Below, piece after piece: positions 1-10,300 of a stretch of 64,000 nt of DNA; positions within the stretch are counted from its first letter, which is position 1, and every line of letters begins with the position of its first letter. Both the position numbers and the translations under genes were made by a program. The notes below the pieces were generated by a model. The model had not been told where the DNA came from. It ran no database searches and was given only the letters and a program-made list of their open reading frames with translations. Origin of the DNA: Acidobacteriota bacterium (GTDB lineage: Bacteria > Acidobacteriota > Terriglobia > Bryobacterales > Bryobacteraceae). The stretch spans positions 1-64,000 of the forward strand of contig CANIVU010000032.1 in assembly GCA_947470805.1 (NCBI GenBank). The letters run 5' to 3'.

Positions 1-1523
1 ATCTTGTCCACTTCGTCCTTGCTGAGACCGGAGGAGGAGGTGATGGTGATCTTCTGTTCGTTGTTGGTGGCCTTGTCCTTGGCCGTGACGTTCAGAATGC
101 CGTTTGCGTCGATGTCAAAAGTGACTTCGATCTGCGGCACGCCGCGCGGAGCGGGCGGGATGTTGGCCAACTGGAAGACACCGAGCGAGCGGTTGTCGGC
201 GGCCATGGCGCGTTCGCCCTGGAACACCTTGATCTCGACCGACGGCTGGCTGTCGCTGGCGGTGGAGAAGATTTCGCTGCGGCGCGTCGGGATGGTGGTG
301 TTGGCTTCGATCATCTTGGTGAAGACGCCGCCCAACGTTTCAATACCGAGCGAGAGCGGGGTGACGTCGAGAAGGAGTACGTCCTTCACTTCGCCGCCCA
401 GAACGCCGCCCTGGACCGCGGCGCCGACGGCGACTACTTCGTCCGGGTTCACGGTGCGGTTCGGTTCCTTGCCGAACAGATCGCGGACCAACTGCTGGAC
501 CTTCGGGATACGCGTGGAGCCGCCGACGAGGACCACTTCGTCGATCTGCGACGGGGTGACCTTGGCGTTGGACATGGCGCGTTTGCAGGGCTCGAGCGCG
601 CGGGCGAAGATGTCTTCGCACATCTGCTCGAAGCGCATCCGGGTGAGCTTCAGCACCAGGTGCTTCGGTCCGGTGGCATCGGCCGTGATGAACGGCAGAT
701 TGATTTCGGTTTCGAGCAGGGTGGACAACTCGATCTTGGCCTTTTCGGCGGCTTCCTTGAGCCGCTGCTTGGCCATGTTGTCGTTGGAGAGATCGATGCC
801 GCTCTCCTTCTTGAAGTCGCCGATGATCCATTCCATCAGCCGGTCGTCGACGTTGTCGCCGCCGAGATGGGTGTCGCCATCGGTGGCCTTCACTTCGACC
901 ACGCCGTCGCCGACTTCCAGGATCGAGATGTCGAACGTGCCGCCGCCGAAATCGAACACGGCGATGGTTTCGTCCTTCTTCTTGTCGAGGCCGTAGGCGA
1001 GCGCGGCGGCCGTCGGCTCGTTGATGATCCGCATCACTTCGAGGCCGGCGATCTGCCCGGCGTCTTTGGTGGCCTGGCGCTGGGCGTCGTTGAAGTAGGC
1101 CGGGACGGTGATGACGGCCTTGCTGACCTTCTCCCCGAGGTAGGCTTCAGCGGCTTCCTTCAGCTTGCCGAGAACCATGGAGGAGATTTCGGGCGGAGCG
1201 TAGCGCTTGCCCTGGATTTCGACGCGAGCGTCGCCGTTCTCTCCCGGGAGAACCTTGTACGGAACCAGCTTCATTTCCTGGCCGATTTCGTTGAAACGGC
1301 GGCCCATGAAGCGCTTGATGGAGTAGATGGTATTCTCTGGGTTGGTGACGGACTGGCGTTTGGCTACCTGCCCAACCAGCCGGTCCCCGTTTTTGGCGAA
1401 AGCGGCAACCGAAGGGGTCGTACGACCGCCTTCCTGGTTGGCGATGACGACGGGGTTGCCACTTTCCATAACGGCGACCACGGAATTGGTGGTGCCGAGG
1501 TCGATGCCGATGATTTTGCTCAT
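1..1523 (-). CDS. dnaK: Molecular chaperone DnaK (Hsp70), C-terminus cut by window edge
   Basis: ATP-dependent cytoplasmic chaperone that folds and protects proteins together with DnaJ and GrpE. About 507 codons are present, against a usual length near 640, so the substrate-binding lid lies outside the window. The start is the ATG whose complement ends at 1523; the protein opens [20 protein letters not shown], the Hsp70 phosphate-1 signature. The second signature ([14 protein letters not shown]), the third ([18 protein letters not shown]) and the linker-proximal [14 protein letters not shown] are all readable. A GGGAGG Shine-Dalgarno sits about 15 bases upstream. A consensus sigma-70 promoter lies further upstream. 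No grpE, dnaJ or hrcA is adjacent within the window. Identification is certain. Confidence 0.98.
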   Translation of the reverse strand, partial: MSKIIGIDLGTTNSVVAVMESGNPVVIANQEGGRTTPSVAAFAKNGDRLVGQVAKRQSVTNPENTIYSIKRFMGRRFNEIGQEMKLVPYKVLPGENGDARVEIQGKRYAPPEISSMVLGKLKEAAEAYLGEKVSKAVITVPAYFNDAQRQATKDAGQIAGLEVMRIINEPTAAALAYGLDKKKDETIAVFDFGGGTFDISILEVGDGVVEVKATDGDTHLGGDNVDDRLMEWIIGDFKKESGIDLSNDNMAKQRLKEAAEKAKIELSTLLETEINLPFITADATGPKHLVLKLTRMRFEQMCEDIFARALEPCKRAMSNAKVTPSQIDEVVLVGGSTRIPKVQQLVRDLFGKEPNRTVNPDEVVAVGAAVQGGVLGGEVKDVLLLDVTPLSLGIETLGGVFTKMIEANTTIPTRRSEIFSTASDSQPSVEIKVFQGERAMAADNRSLGVFQLANIPPAPRGVPQIEVTFDIDANGILNVTAKDKATNNEQKITITSSSGLSKDEVDK

Positions 1524-1553
1524 AACAGTTGCTGATGCCTCCCTGAAACTCTC

Positions 1554-2459
1554 GTGGATCGGGCGGGGGCTGACGTGAGCCGCTTCCGCGCCGAACTGCG
1601 CACAATTACATTATGGAACCTGAGTCTCTTTTTGTCAACCATGGGTTTAGTGAATGGGACTCAAGTATTGGCCCAGGACCTGCTGGTCGCCGCTGCCAGT
1701 GACTTGGCTCCAGCTGTATCCGAACTTACAGCTCAAGTCAAGCAGAATCAATCGCTTACTCTTCGTGTTTCGATCGGTTCGTCGGGCCAGCTGGCGCGCC
1801 AGATTGAGCAGGGGGCGCCATTTGATCTTTTTCTTTCGGCCGACGAAAATTTTGTCCAGCAGGTTGTTCGGGCGGGGCGGGGTGATGCGGCGACTGTGCG
1901 GGTTTACGCGGTTGGGCGGCTGGCGTTGTGGTCCAAATCGGGAAAGATACAGAAGCTGGAGGACCTGGCGCGGCCGGAGGTGAAGCGGGTGGCGATGGCC
2001 AATCCGGTACATGCGCCGTATGGGCGATTGGCGAAGGAGGCGCTGGTTCGGGCGGGGCTGTGGGGGGTGGTGGAGCCGAAGTTGGTACTGGCGGAGACGG
2101 TGCGGCAGACGATGCAGTTTGCCGGAACGGGGAACGTGGATGCGGCGCTGACGTCGTGGACGATGGCGCATGACAAGGGTGGAGTGTTGTTGCCGGACGA
2201 GATGCGGCAGGCGGGGGTGGTGTTGAAGGGTGCCGCGCGGGGAAAAGAGGCGGCGGCGTTTCTGGCGTTTTTGCAGTCGTCAGGGGGTGAGCTGATCCTC
2301 GGGCGGCATGGGCTCTTGGCTGGCCGGCCGGCTGGCGGGGAGGCCGTGGCGAAGGACCTCAAAAAGAACAACGGTGACCGACAGGACAGCGGGGCCGATA
2401 AACAGGCCAAGAAAACCGAACGCTTGCGCCCCGCCAAGAAGAGAAATAAAAACCAGTAG
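1554..2459 (+). CDS. modA: Molybdate ABC transporter substrate-binding protein ModA (start uncertain)
   Basis: Periplasmic molybdate-binding protein. The mature part opens [20 protein letters not shown] and continues with [21 protein letters not shown] and [12 protein letters not shown], all typical of ModA. A GTG start at 1554 gives a signal peptide with a long basic n-region (RFRAELR) and a hydrophobic core ending ALA-type at QVLA; an in-frame ATG at 1641 would cut the signal short. The family normally ends just after the segment here reading [10 protein letters not shown]. This protein instead runs about 45 residues further as a charged tail encoded antisense to the AI-2E permease gene. 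No modB or modC is nearby, so the permease must be elsewhere or lost. The molybdenum enzymes in this window are plausible beneficiaries, which is inference. Confidence 0.85.
   Translation: MDRAGADVSRFRAELRTITLWNLSLFLSTMGLVNGTQVLAQDLLVAAASDLAPAVSELTAQVKQNQSLTLRVSIGSSGQLARQIEQGAPFDLFLSADENFVQQVVRAGRGDAATVRVYAVGRLALWSKSGKIQKLEDLARPEVKRVAMANPVHAPYGRLAKEALVRAGLWGVVEPKLVLAETVRQTMQFAGTGNVDAALTSWTMAHDKGGVLLPDEMRQAGVVLKGAARGKEAAAFLAFLQSSGGELILGRHGLLAGRPAGGEAVAKDLKKNNGDRQDSGADKQAKKTERLRPAKKRNKNQ
1610..1638 (-). promoter_or_regulatory. Sigma-70 promoter of dnaK
   Basis: On the minus strand a perfect -35 TTGACA (1633-1638) is followed by a 17-base spacer and -10 CATAAT (1610-1615). Predicted transcription starts near 1603, giving a leader of about 80 bases before the dnaK ATG. 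No CIRCE-type inverted repeat was seen. The promoter overlaps the signal-peptide codons of the oppositely oriented modA. Confidence 0.75.
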
Positions 2460-3380
2460 GGGATGGAGCTCGACGCGGCCGCTCACGATATAGGGGCGGA
2501 GGATGTTGTCGATGGTGCCGATGACACCGGCGCCAAACCCGGCGATGATGCCTGCTTTGCCGTAGTTACCGGAGGCGGCGAAGGAGAGGGCGACGGGGAC
2601 CCAGACGGCCGGCGGGCCGACGATGGGAATCATGGAGCAGAAGCCGGCGACAACGCCCCATAGGACGGGGGCGTGGACCCCGACAAAATAGAATAGCAAG
2701 CCGGTGAGGGTGCCCTGGACGAGTGCGACGGCGGCGACGCCGTAGACGTTGGCAAGGACGCTTTGGCCGACTTCGGCGATCAAGCGGTCGAACACGGCGT
2801 GTTGGAGCGGAAGAAATTCGCGGGCTTTCTCCAGGATATGGTCGCCATCGCGAAGGAGGAAGAAGAGCACGAACAGGGCGATGATGGCGTTGAACAGAAA
2901 GAGCGCGATGTTGCTGACGACGTCTTGGACCAGCTTGAGAACGGTGCCGCTGATGACGGCGATACGTTCGGAGAGGAAATCACGGACTTGTTCGTCGGCG
3001 GTCACCGGGTCGATTCCGAAGTAGATGAGCGGGCGGCTGCCGGTGTGGATGGCCCATTCGATCCAGCCGCCATCGGCGGCGCTGCGGGATTTGAGGGCGG
3101 CGTAGGCGGCGGAGAGCTCTGTGGACATGGTCCAGGTGATCCAGATGGACGGGGCGACGATCAGGGCGATGACAAGGAGGAGGGAGACCGCGGCGGCTGC
3201 GGATTCGCGGCCGGGCATGCGGCGGAGCATGGCGGCGTGGACTGGGTAGAAAAGAATCGCCATGGCGGTGGCCGAGACGATGGGTCCGACGTAGGGTTCG
3301 ACGATGACGTAGCAAAGCGCCAGGGAGATACCCGCCAGCGCCAGAAGGAAGAGCTGCTGGAGGTTGGTTCGGCTGATCAT
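2280..3380 (-). CDS. AI-2E family transporter (PF01594-type permease)
   Basis: Multi-pass inner-membrane protein of 366 residues, the usual length for the AI-2E/YdiK/PerM family. Hydrophobic segments are at the N-terminus (about 10-70), and a cluster follows from about 150 to 330 that includes the family-typical run GVVAGFCSMIPIVGPPAVWV and a late [19 protein letters not shown]. Substrates vary across the family (autoinducer-2, ions, unknown), so none is assigned. It starts at an ATG (complement of 3378-3380) and diverges from the ECF sigma gene across a 122-base gap. Its last 180 bases overlap the end of modA on the other strand. Confidence 0.9.
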   Translation of the reverse strand: MISRTNLQQLFLLALAGISLALCYVIVEPYVGPIVSATAMAILFYPVHAAMLRRMPGRESAAAAVSLLLVIALIVAPSIWITWTMSTELSAAYAALKSRSAADGGWIEWAIHTGSRPLIYFGIDPVTADEQVRDFLSERIAVISGTVLKLVQDVVSNIALFLFNAIIALFVLFFLLRDGDHILEKAREFLPLQHAVFDRLIAEVGQSVLANVYGVAAVALVQGTLTGLLFYFVGVHAPVLWGVVAGFCSMIPIVGPPAVWVPVALSFAASGNYGKAGIIAGFGAGVIGTIDNILRPYIVSGRVELHPLLVFISLLGGAQAFGFLGLFIGPAVLSVTVVLFEVLRHGLPASRPASQEPMPPEDQLTP

Positions 3381-3502
3381 GCGGCACCAGTTCCACGGAA
3401 CGAAACCGGGAAAGCTTCGTCTGTATTTAGAGTATGCATGGGGCCTACCGTAATGATGCCGCGCCGGGGCGACAAAACGCTATACTGCCTAACGGGCAGA
3501 GC

Positions 3503-4084
3503 ATGACGACACCGGAAGTAACGCAACTTTTGCAGAAGTGGTCGGACGGCAATAAAGCCGCACTGGATTCCCTGACGCCCGTAGTGTACGACGAACTCCG
3601 CCGGTTAGCGGCGATTTATCTGCATCGAGAGCGTTCTGATCATACGCTACAGGCTACGGCGGTGGTGCATGAGGCGTATATGCGGCTGGTGGATCAGCGG
3701 TCGGTGCGCTGGCAGAACAGGGCCCATTTTTTCGGCATCGCGGCGCAGATGATCCGGCGGATTCTGGTGGACCATGCGCGGGGTGTGCGCGCGGCCAAGC
3801 GGGGCAGCGGCGCGGTGGCGCTGTCGTTGGATGATGCCTTGGGCGTTTCTGAGAAGCGGGATATGGAGATTGAGGCGCTTGACGACGCCCTGGAGACGCT
3901 GAACAAGGTGGACCCGCAGCAGGCGCGGATCGTGGAACTGCGATTCTTTACGGGACTGTCGATTGAGGAGACGGCCGAGGTACTGGCCGTCTCTGAATCG
4001 ACGGTGAAGCGGGATTGGGTATCGGCGAAAGCCTGGTTGTTCCGGGAATTGTCCAAAGGCCAGGCGAAACCGGCCGGGTCATGA
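3503..4084 (+). CDS. ECF-type RNA polymerase sigma factor (Sigma-70 ECF, TIGR02999-like)
   Basis: Predicted sigma factor of 193 residues. The start chosen is the ATG at 3503; an upstream in-frame start would add about 23 poorly conserved residues. Region 2 carries LTPVVYDELRRLAAIYLHRE and HTLQATAVVHEAYMRL, the hallmark of the acidobacterial/planctomycetal ECF family. Region 4 is a helix-turn-helix around LSIEETAEVLAVSESTVKRD. It ends in a 4-base ATGA overlap with the downstream kinase, so the two are almost certainly co-translated. Sigma-kinase gene pairs are common in this lineage, and the kinase probably modulates this sigma, which is inference. No anti-sigma gene is adjacent. Confidence 0.93.
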   Translation: MTTPEVTQLLQKWSDGNKAALDSLTPVVYDELRRLAAIYLHRERSDHTLQATAVVHEAYMRLVDQRSVRWQNRAHFFGIAAQMIRRILVDHARGVRAAKRGSGAVALSLDDALGVSEKRDMEIEALDDALETLNKVDPQQARIVELRFFTGLSIEETAEVLAVSESTVKRDWVSAKAWLFRELSKGQAKPAGS

Positions 4085-6579
4085 CACCGGAGCCGTCTCA
4101 ACCGGTGACTTCGGCCCGCTGGAAGCGGGTGAAGGAGGTCTTTGACCACGCGCTGGATCTGCCGCGTGGGGAACTGACACGTTACCTGGATGAGGTGTGC
4201 GGCACGGATGCGGGGTTGCGGTCGGAGGTACTGTCGCTGATTGCGGCGTTGGGTGAAGCCGGGGCGTTTTTGGAAGACGCGGTGGTGAATCTGGCCAGTC
4301 CGCGGACTTCGGCGGGGCGGCAGATTGGGCCGTACCATTTGGAGTCGCTGCTGGGGCAGGGCGGGATGGGTGAGGTGTATCTGTCCACGCGGGAGGTGGA
4401 CGGTTACCAGATGCCGGTGGCGTTGAAACTGATCCGGCATTCGGCGGTGACTCCGAACGCGCTGCGCCGGTTCCGGATGGAACGGCAGATTCTGGCGCGG
4501 TTGCATCACCCGGGCATTACGCAACTTCTGGACGGCGGGATCACCGACGATGGGTTGCCGTATCTGGTGACCGAGTACATTGATGGCACGGCGTTGGACA
4601 AGAGCGACGCGATGCGCGCCATGGACCTGCGCCAGCGGCTCGGGGCGTTTCTGGCGATTTGTGATGCGGTGAGCTATGCGCACCGGCAACTGGTTGTCCA
4701 TGGCGATTTGAAGCCGGGCAATATTTTGATGCGTGGTGAGGGCGGGATTAAGCTGCTGGATTTCGGCATTTCGCGGCTTCTGCTGGCCGGTGACGACACG
4801 ACGGAGCAGATTATGGGCGGTACGACCCAGCCGGCCATGACGCCGGCGTGGACGAGCCCGGAACAGTTGCGTGGGGAGCCGGCCGGCATTGCCTCCGACA
4901 TCTACTCGTTGGGCCGGATTCTCTACTATCTGTTGACCTGGGAGCAGGCCGTGCCGATGGAGCGGCTGACGCCGTTGCAGTATTACGAGAAGCTGCAGAA
5001 AGAGGTGCCGCTGCGGCCGAGCCATCGGGCCGGTGACCGGAACCTGGACGGAGATTTGGACAACATCGCGATGAAGGCGGTGGAGTTTGAACCGATGGAG
5101 CGGTACCAGTCGGTGGAGGCGTTGGCGGAGGACGTGCGCGCGCATCTGGCGTCGCGGCCGATTTCCGCGCGGGCGCACACCTGGACGTATCGGACGAACA
5201 AGTTTATCCGGCGCAACAAGCTGGCGGTGGTGGCGACCGTCGCTGTGACCCTGGCGCTAATCGGCGGGTTGGCGATGACGCTTTGGCAGGCGCGAATCGC
5301 CCGGCAAAACTATGAGCGGGCCGAGCGGCGGTTCCAGGATGTCCGGCGGCTGGCGAACACTTTTATCTTCGATATCGACGATTCGATTGCGCGGCTGCCT
5401 GGTTCGACGGCGGTGCGCGGGACCATTGTGCGTAATTCGCTGCAGTATCTGGACGGGCTGGCGCAGGAGGCCAGCTACGATCCTACGTTGCAGGAAGAGT
5501 TGGCGATGGCGTATGAGAAAGTGGGCGACGTGCAGGGGCGGCCGGGGGCGTTGAACCTGGGCGGGACGGCGGCATCGTTGCAAAGCTATCGGAAGGCGGA
5601 GGGGATTCGGCGGGCGGTGTTGGATGCGTCGAAAACGGACGCCGACAGGGACCGGCGGGAAGAGGCTCTGGCGAATACGCTGATGCGGATCAGCTCGATT
5701 CTGCGGGCGACTGGTGAGGCCAAGCAGGCATTGGATGCCGACCGGACGGCGCTGGAGATGCGGCGGCGGTTGCTGGATCGCAAGCCGGACGATGTGACGC
5801 GGCAACGGAATGTGGCGTCGAGCCTGACGGCTACCAGCGCGAGTCTGTCGTTGTTAGGTGCGTTCCAGGGTGTACTGGAATTGCGGCGTGAGGGATTGAC
5901 ACTGTACGAAAACCTGGCGAAGCGAAACGCGAGCAACGAAGATGATCAGCAGGGATTGGCCGTAGCCGAGACGCGTATGGCCAGCATTTTGCTACATGAA
6001 AACGATAGGAAGGGCGCCGTGCAGCACTATCGCGAGGCGCTGCGGATTCAGGTTCGTTTGTATGAAGCCCATAAAGGCCAGACGCAGCATGTGATGGCGT
6101 TGGGTTTGGCGCATTCGAACCTTGGAAATGCGTTGCGTGTTTCCGGGGATGCGAAGGCGGCGCTGGTGGCGCTGGACGACGCGGTGCGGTTTTTTGAGCC
6201 GATGGTGAATGCGGATGCCAATGAGGTTCGGATCCGGACGCTGCTCGCGACGGCGCGGCTTCGGCAGGCGCGGGCTTGGAATGATTTGGGCGACACGGCT
6301 CGCGCCATGCGAATGTTGAACGGGGTACTGGAAGACAGGCGTTTGTTGGCGGAGCGGAATCCGGCCAACTCCGGCGCGCGCGGGGAGATCGCCGAGGCGC
6401 ATGGGGCGTTGGGGGATGTGGCACTCCATGCAAAAGCCTATGGCGATGCCGTTGCGCATTATGAAAAGGCGTTGCAGCTGTTTGAGGCGTTGGAGAAGGA
6501 AGGGCGTTCGAACGCGGCCGATTCCGAAGAAAAAGCCAGAATTCAGTTGAGCCTGGCGGAAGCTGGTAAAAAGAAATAG
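4081..6579 (+). CDS. Membrane-anchored Ser/Thr protein kinase with TPR-like sensor region (non-RD)
   Basis: 832 residues. The kinase domain spans about 85-350: glycine loop LGQGGMGEVYL (91-101), ATP-anchoring lysine K116 in VALK, catalytic loop HGDLKPGN (H207-G208-D209), DFG at 227-229 and a SPE motif in the activation segment. The usual HRD arginine is a glycine, so this is a non-RD kinase, while the catalytic Asp is retained. One transmembrane segment (about 381-403) follows. The C-terminal half is alpha-helical with TPR-like repeats and sits outside the cytoplasmic membrane. Start is the ATG at 4081, overlapping the sigma stop by 4 bases. It is paralogous to the kinase at 23.2 kb, including RRFQ.VR.LAN after the membrane segment. 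Confidence 0.92.
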   Translation: MTPEPSQPVTSARWKRVKEVFDHALDLPRGELTRYLDEVCGTDAGLRSEVLSLIAALGEAGAFLEDAVVNLASPRTSAGRQIGPYHLESLLGQGGMGEVYLSTREVDGYQMPVALKLIRHSAVTPNALRRFRMERQILARLHHPGITQLLDGGITDDGLPYLVTEYIDGTALDKSDAMRAMDLRQRLGAFLAICDAVSYAHRQLVVHGDLKPGNILMRGEGGIKLLDFGISRLLLAGDDTTEQIMGGTTQPAMTPAWTSPEQLRGEPAGIASDIYSLGRILYYLLTWEQAVPMERLTPLQYYEKLQKEVPLRPSHRAGDRNLDGDLDNIAMKAVEFEPMERYQSVEALAEDVRAHLASRPISARAHTWTYRTNKFIRRNKLAVVATVAVTLALIGGLAMTLWQARIARQNYERAERRFQDVRRLANTFIFDIDDSIARLPGSTAVRGTIVRNSLQYLDGLAQEASYDPTLQEELAMAYEKVGDVQGRPGALNLGGTAASLQSYRKAEGIRRAVLDASKTDADRDRREEALANTLMRISSILRATGEAKQALDADRTALEMRRRLLDRKPDDVTRQRNVASSLTATSASLSLLGAFQGVLELRREGLTLYENLAKRNASNEDDQQGLAVAETRMASILLHENDRKGAVQHYREALRIQVRLYEAHKGQTQHVMALGLAHSNLGNALRVSGDAKAALVALDDAVRFFEPMVNADANEVRIRTLLATARLRQARAWNDLGDTARAMRMLNGVLEDRRLLAERNPANSGARGEIAEAHGALGDVALHAKAYGDAVAHYEKALQLFEALEKEGRSNAADSEEKARIQLSLAEAGKKK

Positions 6580-7250
6580 TGAAGCGGCTGTGGCGCCGAG
6601 TGGTGCCGTTTATCTTGAAGCTGGTCCTGGGGTTCTACGCCTTTTGGATCGGTTCGCTCGTTCTGTTCCGCTGGGTGACGCCGCCGACCACAGGTGTCCA
6701 AATCCAGCGGCGGGTGGAGTCGTGGTTCAAGAAGGGGCCGTACGAGAAGCGGTTCACACCGGTGCCGATGGCGAAGATTTCGCCGCATTTACGGCATGCG
6801 GTGGTGGCGGGAGAGGACACGCGGTTTTACGAGCATTGGGGGCTGGACTTCGGGGCGATGGCGGATGCGGCGCAGCAGGCCACGGAGAAAAAGCGGCGTT
6901 TGCGCGGGGCGTCTACATTGACCCAACAGCTGGTGAAGAACCTGTTCTTTACGACACACGCGAATCCGGTGCGGAAGGTGGTGGAGTGGACGTTGGCGCC
7001 GGTGGCGGATTTCGTGTTGGGGAAGGAACGGATATTGGAGTTGTATCTGAACCTGATTGAATGGGGGCCGGGGGTGTACGGAGCGGAGGCGGCGTCGCGA
7101 TACCATTACCACGCGCCGGCGGCGGTGATGTCCCGGGAGCAGGCGGCGCGGCTGGCGGCGTGCATTCCGGCGCCGCGGCGTCGTCGGCCGGCGTCGATGA
7201 ACATGTACGGGCCGATCATTGAAAACCGGATGCGGCAGATGGGGTATTGA
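6579..7250 (+). CDS. mtgA: Monofunctional biosynthetic peptidoglycan transglycosylase MtgA
   Basis: GT51 glycosyltransferase that polymerises lipid II into glycan strands at the inner membrane. 223 residues, normal for MtgA. An N-terminal membrane anchor (about 8-30) is followed by the catalytic-Glu motif VAGEDTRFYEHWGLDF, then RGASTLTQQLVKNLF and KERILELYLNLIEWGPGVYG, all diagnostic of the family. No transpeptidase domain is present. The start is a GTG at 6579 that shares one base with the kinase stop (TAGTG), so it is probably the third gene of the sigma-kinase operon. Confidence 0.95.
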   Translation: MKRLWRRVVPFILKLVLGFYAFWIGSLVLFRWVTPPTTGVQIQRRVESWFKKGPYEKRFTPVPMAKISPHLRHAVVAGEDTRFYEHWGLDFGAMADAAQQATEKKRRLRGASTLTQQLVKNLFFTTHANPVRKVVEWTLAPVADFVLGKERILELYLNLIEWGPGVYGAEAASRYHYHAPAAVMSREQAARLAACIPAPRRRRPASMNMYGPIIENRMRQMGY

Positions 7251-7282
7251 TTGGACGGGCGGGGGCTTAGCCGCACCGCCCC

Positions 7283-7303
7283 GGGACTCGATATGATAGT
7301 CCC
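7283..7303 (+). promoter_or_regulatory. Small inverted repeat just upstream of the formate dehydrogenase operon
   Basis: GGGACT (7283-7288) and AGTCCC (7298-7303) form a 6-base inverted repeat with a 9-base AT-rich centre. It ends three bases before the first ATG of the operon. The centre contains TATGAT, similar to a -10 box, but no -35 is visible. It could be an operator or an mRNA hairpin over the ribosome site. Short and possibly coincidental. Confidence 0.25.
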
Positions 7304-7306
7304 CTG

Positions 7307-10300
7307 ATGATGCCGCAAGTGAACCGCCGACAGTTTCTGCAGGCCGGCGCCGCCGTAACCGCAACCGCGTTCGGTTTCCGTCTGGAGGGGGCCAGCGCCG
7401 TCGCCCGGGAATTGAAGATTGCCCGAACGAATCAGGTGCAAAGCGTGTGCCCGTATTGCGCTGTGGGTTGTGGTGTGGTGATCCACACTTCCGGCGAACG
7501 CGTGAAGAACGCCCGGCCCACGGTGGTCCATATCGAAGGCGATCCGGACAGCCCTGTCAATCGAGGCACGCTCTGCTCAAAGGGCATTTCGTTGAAGGAA
7601 TTTGTCGTCAATGATCGCCGGTTGACCAAGCCGATGTATCGGGCGCCGGGCTCCGGCGAGTGGACCGACATCTCATGGGACGAAGCGATTCAGAAGATCG
7701 CGCGGCGGATTAAAGATACCCGCGACAAGGGATTTCAGGAGCAGGACGCCCAGGGGCGCACGGTGAACCGTTTGGATACGTTGGGCCTGATCGGTGGTTG
7801 TACCGATACCAACGAGATCAACTATTTGCTGGGGAAGTTCAGATTCGGTCTCGGGATATTGCCTTACGAAAATCAGGCCAGGCTTTGACACGGTCCCACG
7901 GTGGTCAGTTTGGCCGCCACATTTGGTCGAGGGGCAATGACGAATGGCTGGTGCGACATCGCCAATACCGACGTCGCGCTGGTGATGGGCGGGAATCCGG
8001 CGGAGAACCATCCGGTTGGGTTCCGGTTTGTGATGGAAGCCAAGCGGAAGCGTAAGGCGAAGTTGATTTGTATTGACCCGCGTTTCAACCGTACGGCCGC
8101 GGTGAGCGATCTCTACGTTCCCATGCGAGCGGGGACCGATATCGCCTTTCTGGGCGGGTTGATCCACTACGCGATCTCGAACGACCTTTGCCACATGGAT
8201 TATGTGCGCGCGCATACCAATGCGCCGTTCCTGTTGCGGGATGATTTCTCGTTCAGCGAGGGGCACTTCTCCGGCTGGGACGCGGAGAAGAAGAGTTACG
8301 ACAAGGCCTCCTGGCAGTACGAACTGGATGGTTCCGGGTACGCCAAGGTGGATCCCACGCTCGAAAATCCGCGGTCCATTTTTCAGCAGATGAAGCGCCA
8401 CTATTCGCGCTACACGCCGGAAAAAGTGGCGGAGATCTGCGGTTGCAACGCGGAGGATTTCAAGAAGGCCGCGGCGGTGATTTGCAGTACGGGGCGGGCT
8501 GGGAAAGTCGGGACGATTCTTTACGCGCTCGGCTGGACGCATCATTCGCACTCGGTCCAACTCATTCACACGGCGGCGATGCTGCAGTTGCTGTTGGGCA
8601 ACATCGGCTTGCCCGGCGGCGGCATCAATGCCCAGCGCGGTCACGCCAATATTCAGGGTTCGACTGACATGGGCGCCTGGAACATGCTGCCCGGCTATCT
8701 GCGGCTGCCGCGTGCCAATCACGTTTCGCTCGATGCGTATCTGAAGGCCACGACACCGAAGCCGCTGCGGCCGAACTCGATGAACTACTGGGGGAACACG
8801 CCGAAGTTCGCGACGAGTTTGTTGAAGTCCTACTATGGCGACCGCGCCAAGAAGGAAAACGACTTCGGGTATCAGTGGCTGCCCAAGCTGGGCGAGACCG
8901 AGAACCAAAGCTGGGGTTACTTTTTCGATCGTATGCATCGCAAGGAGATGCATGGCTTCATCAGCTTCGGCATGAACCCGGTGGCGAACGGGCCGAACAC
9001 GGAGAAGATGCTGGAGGCGCTGGCGAACCTGGATTGGCTTGTCGTTGTCGAGAATTTTGAGACCGAAACAGCGTCATTCTGGAATGCCAAGAAGCTGGGC
9101 GAGAAGTTCTATTCGAAGTACGTCGACCCGGCGAAGATTCAGACGGAAGTGATTCTGCTTCCGGCCGCTTGCTTCGCGGAAAAGGACGGTTCGTTCGTCA
9201 ACAGTTCCCGCTGGCTGCAGTGGAAGAAAGCGGCTGTGCCGCCGCCGGGGATTGCCAAGCCGGATCACGAAATCATTGCCCGCATCTTCATGGCCGTGCG
9301 CGCGCTCTATGCGAAAGAGGGCGGTAAAGGCATGGAATCGCTGATGGCGATGCAGTGGAACTATGCGCAGCCGCTGACGCCTTCGCTGGAGGAAGTGGCG
9401 CGCGAAGTGAATGGGCGCGATCTGACGACGGGCGCGCAGGTTCCCGGTTTCGCCGCGCTGAAGGACGATGGCTCCACGTCGTGCGGGAACTGGGTTTACA
9501 GCGGATCTTGGACCGAAGCGGGCAACAATATGGCGCGCCGCGGCCAGGAGGATCCCACCGGCCTTGGGCTGTTCCCGAACTACGCATGGAGCTGGCCGGC
9601 CAATCGACGCATTCTGTACAATCGCGCGTCGAACGACGCCGATGGGAAGCCGTGGTCAGAGAACCACGCCAGCATTCGCTGGAATGGGACGAAGTGGACC
9701 GGCGATGTTCCGGACTACAAAGCGGACGCGGGTCCGCACGACTACGGCGCCTTCATCATGCTGCCGGAGGGCGTGGCGAAGTTTTACACCACCGAGCTCG
9801 CCGAAGGGCCGTTCCCGGAGCATTACGAACCGATGGAATCGCCCGTCAAGAACGCGCTTCATCCCAATGCCTCTTCCAACCCGTGCGCGCCGGTGATGAC
9901 CAGCAGTGCGGACGCCATGGGCACGCCGGACAAGTATCCCTACGTCGCCATCACCTACCGGCTTACCGAGCACTTCCACTACTGGACGAAGCATGTGGCC
10001 AGCGGGGCGGAGTTGCAAAGCAATTTCTTCGTGGAATTGCCGGAGGCGCTTGCCAAGGAGAAGGGCATCAAAGGCGGCGACGTCGTCCGCGTCTCGTCCG
10101 CGCGAGGTACGGTCGAAGGCCCGGCGATGGTGACGCAACGCATGCGGCCGCTCACCGTTGGCGGCAAGACGATCTACCACGTCGGCATTCCCATTCACTG
10201 GGGCTACGTGGGCCGTGTGCGTGGGCCGCTGGTCAATAACCTCACGCCATCGGCGTTCGATCCAAATTCCGGAACCCCTGAATACAAGGGCTTCCTGGTG

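Noticed and set aside
3481-3486. TATACT as a -10 box for the sigma-kinase operon
   Set aside because: No recognisable -35 at a suitable distance.
7307-7888. Formate dehydrogenase alpha as a truncated pseudogene
   Set aside because: The TGA is at the conserved Sec position, the same frame continues for 805 further codons, and a SECIS-like hairpin follows.
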